From Crickella sp963642455 (GTDB lineage Bacteria > Bacillota > Clostridia > Peptostreptococcales > Anaerovoracaceae), in NCBI GenBank assembly GCA_963642455.1, contig CAVIGM010000005.1:1-53176 (forward strand): a DNA stretch of 53,176 bases, given 5' to 3'. The notes beneath the pieces were generated by a model that was given only the letters and a program-made list of their open reading frames with translations, had not been told where the DNA came from and made no database searches. Positions 41,799 to 51,032 of the stretch are shown piece after piece. Each line of letters opens with the position of its first letter. Within the stretch, counting starts at the first letter, position 1. The translations under genes were made by a program, and so were the position numbers.

Positions 41799-42746
41799 AT
41801 GAAAGAAGCGAACAAGAAGCAAAATCAAATAATAGGAACGATAATCACCCTGCTTGGCGCAGGCTTTTGGGGCCTTTGCGCTGTTGTAAGCAAATATCTG
41901 ATGGACGACAAAGGCCTTGACTCGATGTGGCTTGTGGATTTTCGAATGGTTTCGGCGGGCGTGATTATGCTTCTTATAGCTGCGATAAGTGTGAAGCTTA
42001 AGACTAACAGCTGGAGCGGAATCTTCGAAATCTGGAAGGATAGGAAATCCGTTATAAGGCTGCTCGCGGTTGCGTTTCTTGCCTTCGGCGTCTGCCAGCT
42101 TACGTATTTTCTTGCGATTGAATATTGCGACGCTGCGATAGCGACGGCCCTTCAGCAGACCTCGCCTGTTTTTGTACTTGCTTTTGCAGTAATCAAAGAG
42201 CATAGACGACCAAGCCCTGCCGAAATAATAGTGCTTGTGATGGTAATCTTCGGATCATTCCTGCTTGCGACAGGCGGCGACATCCATGCACTTGCGATTC
42301 CTGTGCTTGCCTTAGTCTACGGACTCAGCTCGGCCGTGACAAGTGCGCTCTACATCACCTTGCCACCGCCACTGATTAGCCGTTACGGCACCTTCGAGAC
42401 AATTGGCTGGGGGCTTACGATAGGCGGAATTGCAATCGCGCCTATATGCAAGCTGTGGAATGCACCTGCCACCTATGATGCCGGAATTGTGCTTGGACTT
42501 ATTTATATTGTAGTCTTTGGGGCTATCTTGGCCTTTGCGCTATATCTTTACGGAGCGACAATTATAGGCACTGTAAAAGCGGGCATCTATGGCCTTTTCG
42601 AGCCTGTCGTTGCTACGCTTGCGTCGGTGCTCTGGCTTAAGCAGACTTTTACAAAGGCGGATTACATAGGCATTCTCGCAATCCTCGGCGGCATCGCGAT
42701 TCTCACATTATCGAAGAACAAAATCGAATCAAAGGAAGAACTATGA
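41799..42746 (+). CDS. EamA/DMT-family exporter
   Basis: Drug/metabolite transporter with ten predicted helices in two EamA halves (315 aa). The first half opens IIGTIITLLGAGFWGLCAVVSKYL, and the second half has VKAGIYGLFEPVVATLASVLW, the classical end-of-repeat motif. The substrate is unknown; amino acids or their derivatives are common for the family. No good ribosome-binding site is seen. Its stop overlaps the next start (ATGA), so export by this protein and the ABC proteins may be linked. Confidence 0.9.
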   Translation: MKEANKKQNQIIGTIITLLGAGFWGLCAVVSKYLMDDKGLDSMWLVDFRMVSAGVIMLLIAAISVKLKTNSWSGIFEIWKDRKSVIRLLAVAFLAFGVCQLTYFLAIEYCDAAIATALQQTSPVFVLAFAVIKEHRRPSPAEIIVLVMVIFGSFLLATGGDIHALAIPVLALVYGLSSAVTSALYITLPPPLISRYGTFETIGWGLTIGGIAIAPICKLWNAPATYDAGIVLGLIYIVVFGAILAFALYLYGATIIGTVKAGIYGLFEPVVATLASVLWLKQTFTKADYIGILAILGGIAILTLSKNKIESKEEL

Positions 42747-45043
42747 GCCATACAATTGAACTTAAGAAAGTATCCAAATATTACGCCAACGAGAACTCAG
42801 TCAGCATGGGCTTTGCAAGACTTGACTTGAAGCTCGACATGGGCGAATTTGTTGCCATCACCGGCGAAAGCGGCAGCGGCAAATCCACCCTGCTTAACGT
42901 CATTTCGGGCCTCGACAATTACGACGAAGGCGAGATGTTTGTGTGCGGAGAAGACACCACTGCATATAAGACCGAAGATTATGAGAGATATCGCAAGACC
43001 TATATCGGCAATATTTTCCAGGATTTCAATCTTGTCAACAGCTATAGCGTATATCAGAATATCGAGATGGTAATGCTGATGTGCGGCAAGAAGGCTTCCG
43101 AGTGCAAGGGAAGAATCAAGGAACTGCTTGAGCTTGTAGGGCTTAGCGAATATGCCAGAACGAAGGCGTCTAAGCTGTCGGGCGGACAGAAGCAGCGAGT
43201 TGCTATTGCCCGTGCGCTTGCAAAAGATGCGCCGATTATCGTTGCAGACGAGCCAACAGGAAATCTTGATAGCGAGTCCGCAAAGACCGTTATGGATACG
43301 CTGTCTGTGATTTCTAAGGACAAGCTTGTTGTAATCGTGACACATAATTACGAGCAGGCCGAGCCTTATGTTACAAGAAAAATCACGATGCACGATGGAA
43401 GGATCATCGAGGACAAGCAGGTTTTGCATCAAGATCAGGAGTCCTTCGAAGACGCAGACATAGATACTGACGCGTACGCAGATACAGAGCCTGCGGACTA
43501 TATCACAGACGATATGCTTGTGGGCTCGCAGCTGAGGCTTGGAATAAGGAACACCTTCAATCTTCCGAGCAAATTCCTGCTGCTCTTTATCGTTTACTTC
43601 TTCGTATCGAGTGCGATTATTTCGCAATACGCATCCGTGAAGAACAATCTTCACCAAAGGGAAATACTCGGATACAGCGGCTATTTCGTGGAAACGAGCG
43701 CGAAGAGGGCGATTCTGAGCAAGAGCGACGGAACGACTTTTACAGATGAAGAAATAGCTTGGATAGAGAAGCAAGACAATGTCGACACAGTTGCAAGAAA
43801 CGATGTGAGCCTCGACTATCCATTCGACCTATATTTCGGCGACCAAATGACAAGCGCAACAGCGGCACCTGTCAGCCAGCTTAAGAAGTCCATGCTCTCG
43901 ATGGGAAGAATGCCTGAGGCTGATAACGAGATTGTAATCTATACAATTAAAGACAGCATAACAGAGCAGACCATAGAGGGCTTGGGAGATTCCATCATAG
44001 GTATGAAAGCATCATTTATGGACTTCTACGGAACAGGCACGAGAGTAGTTCCAGAGGATGCTGTAATTGTCGGTGTAGTCTTTGATGGCAATGCCGAGAA
44101 TATAAATTGGTCCGGCTATGACAAGGTCTATGTAAGCGATGCGATTGCAAATAAGCTCCTTATTTCCGCAATGTCGACTCTGTCTAAGACAAGCTTGGAT
44201 TTCAACGGCTTGACGCAGGAATATGATAGCGGATTCCAGATTGTATATTCGAACGCAAATGTTCCGGCAGGACAGGCCTATATCCCAGAGGAGCTATCGA
44301 GCATGTATGAAGAGGGAAAGGCCTCAAATAAGCCTCTTTCGATTACGGCGAAGAATTCAAGATTTACCCAGAGCGTATCGCTCAAGGTCGGCAAGGTAAT
44401 AACGAAGAAGAATATTGAAGAGAGCCTTGGAATCAGCAAGGGTAATTATGAGCTTATTACAAGCTACGTCTACGTCAACCCTGCGGATTTCGCGAGCCTG
44501 TACGACAAGGGCAATTACCAGATAAGCATTTTCATGAACGATGAGAATAAGTCAGACGCGCTCGAAAGTCTTATGAATGGTAAAGGCTATGAGTGCCTCT
44601 TCATCAAGGACGTTCTCTCGGATATAACAGGTGGCTTCAGCTTCGTACTCGAGCTTCTGTCGATGGGCGCACTCATCATCGAATTCATAATACTTTTCTA
44701 TATCGCCTATGCGGTAATCAAGCTGATTATGAAGTCGAGGAATAGCTATTATTCGACGCTTAGAATACTTGGCGCTAACAGAAAGAATACCGATACAATA
44801 CTCAGAATCGAGCTTCTTGTAATGATGCTCATTGCTTGTGCTGTCGATATGATTCTCGTTGTGCTGATAAATAAGAATATAGTTGATATTCCAACGCTCA
44901 AGAACCAGCTGAGCTATCTTAAGCCGCTTGATTACGGCGTGCTTGTTGTTCTTCTTGTGGCAATGTCGCTTCTTATCGCTAAGCGCTATTCAAGGAAAAT
45001 CTTCGGCAAGAGCGCCATGAACGTATATAGAGAGGAGGCGTAG
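42743..45043 (+). CDS. MacB-like ABC transporter, ATPase fused to permease (first)
   Basis: A 766-aa protein with an N-terminal ATPase: Walker A GESGSGKST (41-49), LSGGQKQRVAIARAL, VADEPTGNLDSES. A helix at about 280-298 starts an FtsX-type permease with a large extracytoplasmic region (about 300-640). Three C-terminal helices end it (LLSMGALIIEFIILFYIAYAV and following). The layout is that of MacB/LolCDE-like mechanotransmission transporters, used for peptide export, toxin resistance or envelope signalling. No regulator or peptide gene is adjacent. It shares ATGA with the DMT gene and is followed 3 bp later by a second homologue. Confidence 0.9.
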   Translation: MSHTIELKKVSKYYANENSVSMGFARLDLKLDMGEFVAITGESGSGKSTLLNVISGLDNYDEGEMFVCGEDTTAYKTEDYERYRKTYIGNIFQDFNLVNSYSVYQNIEMVMLMCGKKASECKGRIKELLELVGLSEYARTKASKLSGGQKQRVAIARALAKDAPIIVADEPTGNLDSESAKTVMDTLSVISKDKLVVIVTHNYEQAEPYVTRKITMHDGRIIEDKQVLHQDQESFEDADIDTDAYADTEPADYITDDMLVGSQLRLGIRNTFNLPSKFLLLFIVYFFVSSAIISQYASVKNNLHQREILGYSGYFVETSAKRAILSKSDGTTFTDEEIAWIEKQDNVDTVARNDVSLDYPFDLYFGDQMTSATAAPVSQLKKSMLSMGRMPEADNEIVIYTIKDSITEQTIEGLGDSIIGMKASFMDFYGTGTRVVPEDAVIVGVVFDGNAENINWSGYDKVYVSDAIANKLLISAMSTLSKTSLDFNGLTQEYDSGFQIVYSNANVPAGQAYIPEELSSMYEEGKASNKPLSITAKNSRFTQSVSLKVGKVITKKNIEESLGISKGNYELITSYVYVNPADFASLYDKGNYQISIFMNDENKSDALESLMNGKGYECLFIKDVLSDITGGFSFVLELLSMGALIIEFIILFYIAYAVIKLIMKSRNSYYSTLRILGANRKNTDTILRIELLVMMLIACAVDMILVVLINKNIVDIPTLKNQLSYLKPLDYGVLVVLLVAMSLLIAKRYSRKIFGKSAMNVYREEA

Positions 45044-45045
45044 CT

Positions 45046-47490
45046 ATGATTAAATTAGATAAAGTCAACAAATATTTCTATCGTGGCAAGCCTAATCAAA
45101 TACATGTCATCGACAATACGTCCATGGTAATTCCGGAGAAGGGAATCCTGACCTTGCTTGGCCCGTCCGGCTGCGGCAAGACAACTCTTCTAAATGCGAT
45201 AGGCGGCCTCGACAAGATCGACAGCGGCTCAATCATGATCGACGATGATTGCATTACAAAGGGAAGGGCAAACAAGAAGGACGATATACGTAACGCGAAG
45301 ATAGGATATATTTTCCAGAACTTCAATCTTCTTGATGATAGAACGGTCTTCGAGAATGTCGCGATAGCCCTGCGCATGGTCGGCATCAAGGACAAGCATA
45401 CCATTCAGGAAAGAGTTAACTACTGCCTGCGAGCAGTAGGCATTTATCAATATAGGAATAAGAATGCGAATGCGCTCTCCGGCGGACAGAGGCAGAGAGT
45501 TGCGATAGCAAGAGCGATTGTCAAGAACCCAAGAATTATTATTGCGGATGAGCCTACAGGAAATCTCGATAGTGCTAATACAATCGAGGTAATGAATGTC
45601 ATCAAGAAAATTTCTCGCGAAAGAATCGTAATTCTTGTTACTCACGAGAGAAAAATCGCTGAGTTCTATTCGGACTATATTTGCGAGCTCAAGGACGGGA
45701 AGATTGTTGAGGCGTATACTAACGACTCTTCTAAATATCTTGATTATCAGCTTGAGAACAAGATTTACCTTAAGGATATGCCTGTCTCGAAGAGCTTTGC
45801 TCAGGACGGCATCAAGCTCGGCGTCTATCAAGATGAAGAGCGGGAAGCAAATATCAATATCGTAATAAGAGGCGGGAACCTCTATATTGATACGGATGGC
45901 AAATTCAATATCGTAGGCGAGGACTCTAATGTCGAGCTAATCGATGACCATTATCGCGCAATGGACGAGAGCATCTATGCCGATAACAACTTCGAATATG
46001 ATGCTCATCTTCCGAAGAATTTCAAGGCTAAATATACTTCGATATATACAGTTTGGAATCTTCTTTCGAATGGCTTCAAGACGATTAAGGGCTTCAAGAA
46101 GCTCAAGAAATTCCTACTTATAGGCTTTGCCTTTGCGGCAATCTTCGCCTTCGTAGGAGTGAGCAATATCATGGGAATTCTCGACATAGAGCCTGAGGAC
46201 TATCTCACAACAAATGACCATTATCTGACGGTAGCTAACGGCAAGCATAGCGCAGATGTAATTAACAATCTCAAGGAAATCGAGGGTGTAGATTATGTCA
46301 TTCCAGGAACATCTTCTGTTTCGCTTGAACTTCCTATGGACGACTATATCCAGACGGCATCTAAGACAGCAAGTATCGACGCGTCTGTTACGCGGCTTAG
46401 CACCATCGACGAATCGAAGCTCGTTATCGGGCGCATGCCGCAAAACGAGCATGAGCTTGTTATCGACAAGATGCTTATCGACAAATTCATCGAAGATAAG
46501 AAGGGCACGGATATCGCCTTGACTACAGCCGAGAAATTCGAAGGAAGAAGACTTAAGGTTCCTAATCTTTCGGACTACACGATTGTCGGAATCTCCGATA
46601 CCACATCGCCATCTGTATATGTGGACGATAATCAAGTCGAGCTCATAATCACCAACGCTAAGAAATCCGAGAGCACAAATGATGGCTTTGGCGGTGAATA
46701 TGAAGACGCGACTCAAGGCGAGGCAATTCTTTCCTATTCACTTGCACCTTCGTCTATCGAAATCAAGAAGGGCCGCGCGCCAAGCGCAGATTATGAGGTA
46801 ATTGCAAATTATTCGCACTACGGAGAATATGAGCTTAACAAGAACATCACCAAGAAGATGAACGGGGTAAGCCTCAAAGTGGTAGGCTTTTATAAGAGCA
46901 ACTCCATGAAAGATACATATTATGTAACATCTAACACCGTATATCTTGATTATCTTGGCAAGGTTAAGCAGTGCAGCGTCTATACCTCGGGCGATGTAAG
47001 CAAGCTGTCCGAGAAGCTCCAAGAAGAAGGCTATTCCGTAGAAATAAATGCAACAAGAGATAAGCAGAAATATAAGGATCAGATGAAAAACACTCTTAAG
47101 GCCTCCCTCACGGTTGCCGGAGTTCTGCTACTTATTTCGCTTGTCGAAATGTATCTGATGCTCAGGTCCTCCTTCCTTGCAAGAATCAAGGAGGTCGGAA
47201 CAATGAGGGCTATCGGCCTCAAGAAAAAAGATATTTACAGGATGTTCGCAGGGGAGATCGTTGTAATCACAACAGTCACGGCAATACCGGGCATCGCATT
47301 AGCTTATTATGTCATGTCAAATGTTGTTAAGATTACAGCTTACCTTGAATCTCTCTATATGATAAATCCGCTGACCGCGGCAATATCCTTTGTGCTTCTC
47401 ATAATATTTAATCTGATTGCAGGGCTTCTGCCTGTATTCAGAACAATGAGAAAGACACCTGCAGAGATTTTGGCACGAACTGACATTTAA
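45046..47490 (+). CDS. MacB-like ABC transporter, ATPase fused to permease (second)
   Basis: An 814-aa homologue of the preceding protein. ATPase: GPSGCGKTT (39-47), LSGGQRQRVAIARAI, IADEPTGNLDSAN. A cytosolic linker (about 230-345) is longer than in the first protein. Then come helix 1 (about 362-382), an external domain and three C-terminal helices with the FtsX signature FLARIKEVGTMRAIGLKKKDI. GAGGAGG precedes the ATG. The two probably work as a heterodimer, since they are different in sequence yet co-translated. The stop is followed by a promoter for glnS. Confidence 0.9.
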   Translation: MIKLDKVNKYFYRGKPNQIHVIDNTSMVIPEKGILTLLGPSGCGKTTLLNAIGGLDKIDSGSIMIDDDCITKGRANKKDDIRNAKIGYIFQNFNLLDDRTVFENVAIALRMVGIKDKHTIQERVNYCLRAVGIYQYRNKNANALSGGQRQRVAIARAIVKNPRIIIADEPTGNLDSANTIEVMNVIKKISRERIVILVTHERKIAEFYSDYICELKDGKIVEAYTNDSSKYLDYQLENKIYLKDMPVSKSFAQDGIKLGVYQDEEREANINIVIRGGNLYIDTDGKFNIVGEDSNVELIDDHYRAMDESIYADNNFEYDAHLPKNFKAKYTSIYTVWNLLSNGFKTIKGFKKLKKFLLIGFAFAAIFAFVGVSNIMGILDIEPEDYLTTNDHYLTVANGKHSADVINNLKEIEGVDYVIPGTSSVSLELPMDDYIQTASKTASIDASVTRLSTIDESKLVIGRMPQNEHELVIDKMLIDKFIEDKKGTDIALTTAEKFEGRRLKVPNLSDYTIVGISDTTSPSVYVDDNQVELIITNAKKSESTNDGFGGEYEDATQGEAILSYSLAPSSIEIKKGRAPSADYEVIANYSHYGEYELNKNITKKMNGVSLKVVGFYKSNSMKDTYYVTSNTVYLDYLGKVKQCSVYTSGDVSKLSEKLQEEGYSVEINATRDKQKYKDQMKNTLKASLTVAGVLLLISLVEMYLMLRSSFLARIKEVGTMRAIGLKKKDIYRMFAGEIVVITTVTAIPGIALAYYVMSNVVKITAYLESLYMINPLTAAISFVLLIIFNLIAGLLPVFRTMRKTPAEILARTDI

Positions 47491-47492
47491 TA

Positions 47493-47501
47493 TGCTATAA
47501 T
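47493..47501 (+). promoter_or_regulatory. Extended -10 promoter of glnS
   Basis: TGC-TATAAT (47493-47501), just after the ABC gene. A TTGGCA at 47470-47475 is 20 bp upstream, longer than ideal for a -35. The 49-nt leader ends in CGGAGGAAG. Confidence 0.55.
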
Positions 47502-47550
47502 GATTTTATATCATGGGATTTAATATTATACTTCGGAGGAAGAACGAGAA

Positions 47551-49203
47551 ATGGGAAAAGCTACAGTTGAAGAATATAAGGAAATGGCCAGCAATTTCAT
47601 CCACGACATTATCGAGGACGATTTAGCAACAGGTAAGCATACAGGTATCATTACAAGATTCCCACCGGAACCTAACGGCTATCTGCATATCGGACATGCG
47701 AAGTCCCTATGCCTGAATTTTGGAACTGCCCTCAAATACGGCGGCAAGTGCAATCTCAGATATGATGATACCAATCCTGTTAAAGAGGACATGGAATATA
47801 TCAACGCTATCGAAAGAGATGTTCGCTGGCTGGGTTTCGAGTGGAACCAGAGACTATGGGCGTCGGATTATTTCGATACGATGTATGATGCAGCTGTTGA
47901 GCTGATTAAGAAAGGCAAGGCCTTCGTATGTGAGCTTACACCTGAGCAGATTAAGGATTACAGAGGCACCCTCACAAGCCCTGGCAAGGAGAGCCCATAC
48001 AGAAATAGAAGTGTCGAAGAGAATTTGAACCTTTTCGAAAGAATGAAGGCAGGAGAGTTCGAAGATGGCAAGATTTGCCTAAGAGCAAAGATCGATATGA
48101 GCTCCCCTAATATAAATATGAGAGATCCTGTAATTTACAGAGTCGTTCATGCTACACATCATAATACAGGCGACAAATGGTGCATCTACCCAATGTATGA
48201 CTTCGCTCATCCGATTGAGGATGCTATCGAGGGAATTACACATTCAATTTGCACTCTTGAATTCGAGGACCACAGACCTTTGTATGACTGGGTTGTTCGT
48301 GAAGTAGGTTTCTGGGAGCATCCACCAAGACAGATCGAATTCGCTCCTCTTAACATTACAACAATGATTATGAGTAAGCGTTTCATCAAGAAATTAGTTG
48401 ATGGTGGCCTTGTTGAGGGCTGGGATGACCCAAGACTTTCAACACTTGCAGGAGTTCGTCGTCGCGGATATACGCCTGAGGCTCTTCGCAAATTCTGCAA
48501 TGACATTGGAGTATCTAAGGCTGATTCGACTATTGACATCGCACAGCTTGAACAGTGTGTAAGAGAAGACCTTCAGGATAAGACCGAAGCAAGAAATGTT
48601 GTAACAAATCCTATCAAAGTGATTATCGATAATTATCCTGCTGGGGAGATCGAAATGTGCACAGTCGAGAATAACGCGAAGGTCGAAGAACTCGGAAGCA
48701 GACAGATTCCTTTCGGAAGAGAACTCTGGATCGACGGAGACGACTTCATGGAAGTACCAGTTAAGAAATACTTCCGCCTTTTCCCAGGAAATGAAGTAAG
48801 ACTTAAGGGCGCATATTTTATCACCTGCAATGAGGTTGTGAAGAACGAAGATGGAAGCATCAAGGAGCTTCACTGCACATACGACCCTGAGACAAAGAGC
48901 GGCTCGTCTTGCGAGCGCAAGGTCAAGGGAACAATTCACTTTGTTGAGGCAAGCACCGCAGCAAAGATTAGGATACGCGAATATTCATATCTGAATAGGG
49001 AGAACGAGAACGGCGAGATGGAATTCAATCCAGATTCACTCATCGAGACTTGGGGCTACGCAGAGCCATCAATTATGGACTGCAAGCCTGAGGAACGTTT
49101 CCAGTTCTTCAGAAAGGGATATTATATAGCTGACTCCAAGCTTACAACAGACGACGAGAAGGTATTTAACAGCATCGTTGGTCTGAAGAGCTCTTGGAAA
49201 TAG
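47551..49203 (+). CDS. glnS: Glutaminyl-tRNA synthetase
   Basis: Charges tRNA-Gln directly (550 aa). RFPPEPNGYLHIGHAKS is the GlnRS-specific form of the HIGH motif (HIGH at 46-49), and the KMSKS-type motif is IMSKR (273-277). THSICTLEFEDHRPLYDW is a GlnRS hallmark not shared with GluRS. Two C-terminal beta-barrels that read the anticodon are complete. Most Bacillota make Gln-tRNA by GatCAB amidation, so a GlnRS here points to an old horizontal gain, as known for some Clostridia. It has its own promoter. Confidence 0.96.
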   Translation: MGKATVEEYKEMASNFIHDIIEDDLATGKHTGIITRFPPEPNGYLHIGHAKSLCLNFGTALKYGGKCNLRYDDTNPVKEDMEYINAIERDVRWLGFEWNQRLWASDYFDTMYDAAVELIKKGKAFVCELTPEQIKDYRGTLTSPGKESPYRNRSVEENLNLFERMKAGEFEDGKICLRAKIDMSSPNINMRDPVIYRVVHATHHNTGDKWCIYPMYDFAHPIEDAIEGITHSICTLEFEDHRPLYDWVVREVGFWEHPPRQIEFAPLNITTMIMSKRFIKKLVDGGLVEGWDDPRLSTLAGVRRRGYTPEALRKFCNDIGVSKADSTIDIAQLEQCVREDLQDKTEARNVVTNPIKVIIDNYPAGEIEMCTVENNAKVEELGSRQIPFGRELWIDGDDFMEVPVKKYFRLFPGNEVRLKGAYFITCNEVVKNEDGSIKELHCTYDPETKSGSSCERKVKGTIHFVEASTAAKIRIREYSYLNRENENGEMEFNPDSLIETWGYAEPSIMDCKPEERFQFFRKGYYIADSKLTTDDEKVFNSIVGLKSSWK

Positions 49204-49207
49204 CACT

Positions 49208-49255
49208 TGCAAATAGCTTTGCAAATGGCTTCGCAAATGGCTTTTACAAATAGCG
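49208..49255. repeat. 12-bp tandem microrepeat
   Basis: TGCAAATRGCTT occurs about four times, the last with one extra base. It fills most of the 80-bp spacer between glnS and the FHA-SEDS gene. No ribosome-binding site is visible after it. Confidence 0.85.
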
Positions 49256-49283
49256 TCGGAAACAGCTATAGAAATTAGAATTT

Positions 49284-51014
49284 ATGAATGGAATAATCAC
49301 TGCAATACTGACATTCTCGGAGAACAATCCGATACTTGCTAAGCATGTGACCACCGTCTTTAGGTGGGGGTTTGTAATACTTGCGGTGTATATCTTGCTC
49401 CGCGCCATCATGTCGCTGCTCTCAACAAGAGCAACCCCTGAGGTGTGGGGCTATCTTTCTGTCCAGAATTCAACTGGGCAGCCTATAACCCACTGGGAGA
49501 ATGTAATAGGAAGATCCAAATCCGCCGATCTTAACATTCCTCTCAAGACCATTTCAAATAATCATGCAATTCTTGTGCGCAAGGACAACAATAAGTGGCT
49601 AATCAAGGATGTCGGTTCAAAGAACGGAACCTCTGTTAACGGCGTAGACCTTGTCCCAGGCAAAAGATATTTGATTGAGCCGGGAGACGAGATTGTAATG
49701 GGAGGCGTTAGTTCCACACTTATAGGAATGAGCCTTGAGGAGAATCTCAATAACGAGGAAATGCGCAAGCTTGACAAGGAGCCAGTCGACCCTTGGAAGA
49801 TTCTTCTTGCGATTACCGTTTTCCAGATTATGACCATAATTCAGCTTGTCATTAGCATGGGAACGGCAATGACAGCAGGAGCAGTTCTTTCAATCATTCT
49901 CTTGTCGGCGTTGATGTGGATATATGTAATGGTATTCAAAGGCCTCGGCCGTAAAGGCTTCGAGATGGAAATGATTGCCTTCTTCATGTCTACGATTAAC
50001 CTTGCCGTCACAAGTTCCTCGGTTCCTGAGAACACATTTAAGGAATTTTGCGCGATACTAATCGGTGTGGCGCTGATGATATTCATGTGCATATACCTTC
50101 GAGACCTCGAAAGAACGAAGAAGCTTCGCCCAATTATCGCGGGCTTATCCGTGCTGCTCCTTGCATTTAACCTTATCTTCGGAACGGCTAAATACGGAGC
50201 TGTCAACTGGGTATACATAGGAAGCCTAACAATTCAGCCATCGGAAATAGTCAAGCTTGCCTTCATCTGCATAGGTGCGGCGACCTTAGAGGAACTTTTC
50301 CAGAGGAAGAACATCCTCTTCTATGCGCTTTTCTCGCTCTTCTGCCTTGGCTGCCTTGCTCTCATGGGAGACTTCGGAACAGCGCTGATCTTCTTTGTTA
50401 CATACATTGTGGTGTCCTTCCTTCGAAGCGGAGATTTCTCCAAAATGCTGCTTACCGTAGTAGGAGCAGGAGCGATGGGCTTGCTTGTGCTAAGGTTCAA
50501 GCCATATATTGCGACGAGATTCGAGACTTGGGGACACGTATGGGAATTTGCGGATGCAGAGGGCTATCAGCAGACAAGAACGATGTCCTATGGAGCAGGT
50601 GGCGGACTCCTCGGGCTTGGAGCCGGAAATGGTTCGCTTAAATACGTTGGCGCTTCAAATACCGACCTTGTATTTGGCTTCGTAATGGAAGAGTGGGGGC
50701 TTATTATTGCAATCTTGCTTGTGCTTTGCATAATTACGCTTTCGTTCTTTGCGGTTAGCTCCATTGTCGCAGGGCGCTCGACCTTCTATACAATCGGAGC
50801 CTGCGGAGCTGCAAGCATGCTTATTTTCCAAACGATTCTGAATATATTCGGAGCGGTTGACTTCTTCCCTCTGACGGGAGTTACCTTCCCGTTCGTATCG
50901 ACGGGAGGAACGAGCATGATCTGTTCTTGGGGAATGCTCGCGTATTTCAAAGCCGCGGATATGCGGCAGGATGCAAGCCTTGCGATTAAGCGCAAGAGCA
51001 AGTGGGACTATTAA
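49284..51014 (+). CDS. FHA domain fused to SEDS (FtsW/RodA-type) glycosyltransferase
   Basis: A 576-aa protein. A first helix (about 28-48) is followed by a forkhead-associated domain (about 57-150) with the phosphothreonine-binding set G76-R77, S91, H94 and N119-G120. From ~170 comes a SEDS domain of about ten helices that polymerises lipid II into glycan. TIQPSEIVKLAF is the conserved SEDS block, MGDFGTA holds the expected catalytic Asp, and FPFVSTGGTSMI is the late FtsW/RodA motif. The FHA part suggests control by a Ser/Thr kinase. It is followed 18 bp later by its likely partner transpeptidase. It lacks a clear ribosome-binding site. Confidence 0.93.
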   Translation: MNGIITAILTFSENNPILAKHVTTVFRWGFVILAVYILLRAIMSLLSTRATPEVWGYLSVQNSTGQPITHWENVIGRSKSADLNIPLKTISNNHAILVRKDNNKWLIKDVGSKNGTSVNGVDLVPGKRYLIEPGDEIVMGGVSSTLIGMSLEENLNNEEMRKLDKEPVDPWKILLAITVFQIMTIIQLVISMGTAMTAGAVLSIILLSALMWIYVMVFKGLGRKGFEMEMIAFFMSTINLAVTSSSVPENTFKEFCAILIGVALMIFMCIYLRDLERTKKLRPIIAGLSVLLLAFNLIFGTAKYGAVNWVYIGSLTIQPSEIVKLAFICIGAATLEELFQRKNILFYALFSLFCLGCLALMGDFGTALIFFVTYIVVSFLRSGDFSKMLLTVVGAGAMGLLVLRFKPYIATRFETWGHVWEFADAEGYQQTRTMSYGAGGGLLGLGAGNGSLKYVGASNTDLVFGFVMEEWGLIIAILLVLCIITLSFFAVSSIVAGRSTFYTIGACGAASMLIFQTILNIFGAVDFFPLTGVTFPFVSTGGTSMICSWGMLAYFKAADMRQDASLAIKRKSKWDY

Positions 51015-51032
51015 ATAGATATTGGAGTATAG

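Noticed and set aside
42743..47490. BceAB-type bacteriocin resistance system
   Set aside because: BceAB has a separate ATPase and a 10-helix permease with a linked two-component system. Here the ATPases are fused to 4-helix permeases and no regulator is present.
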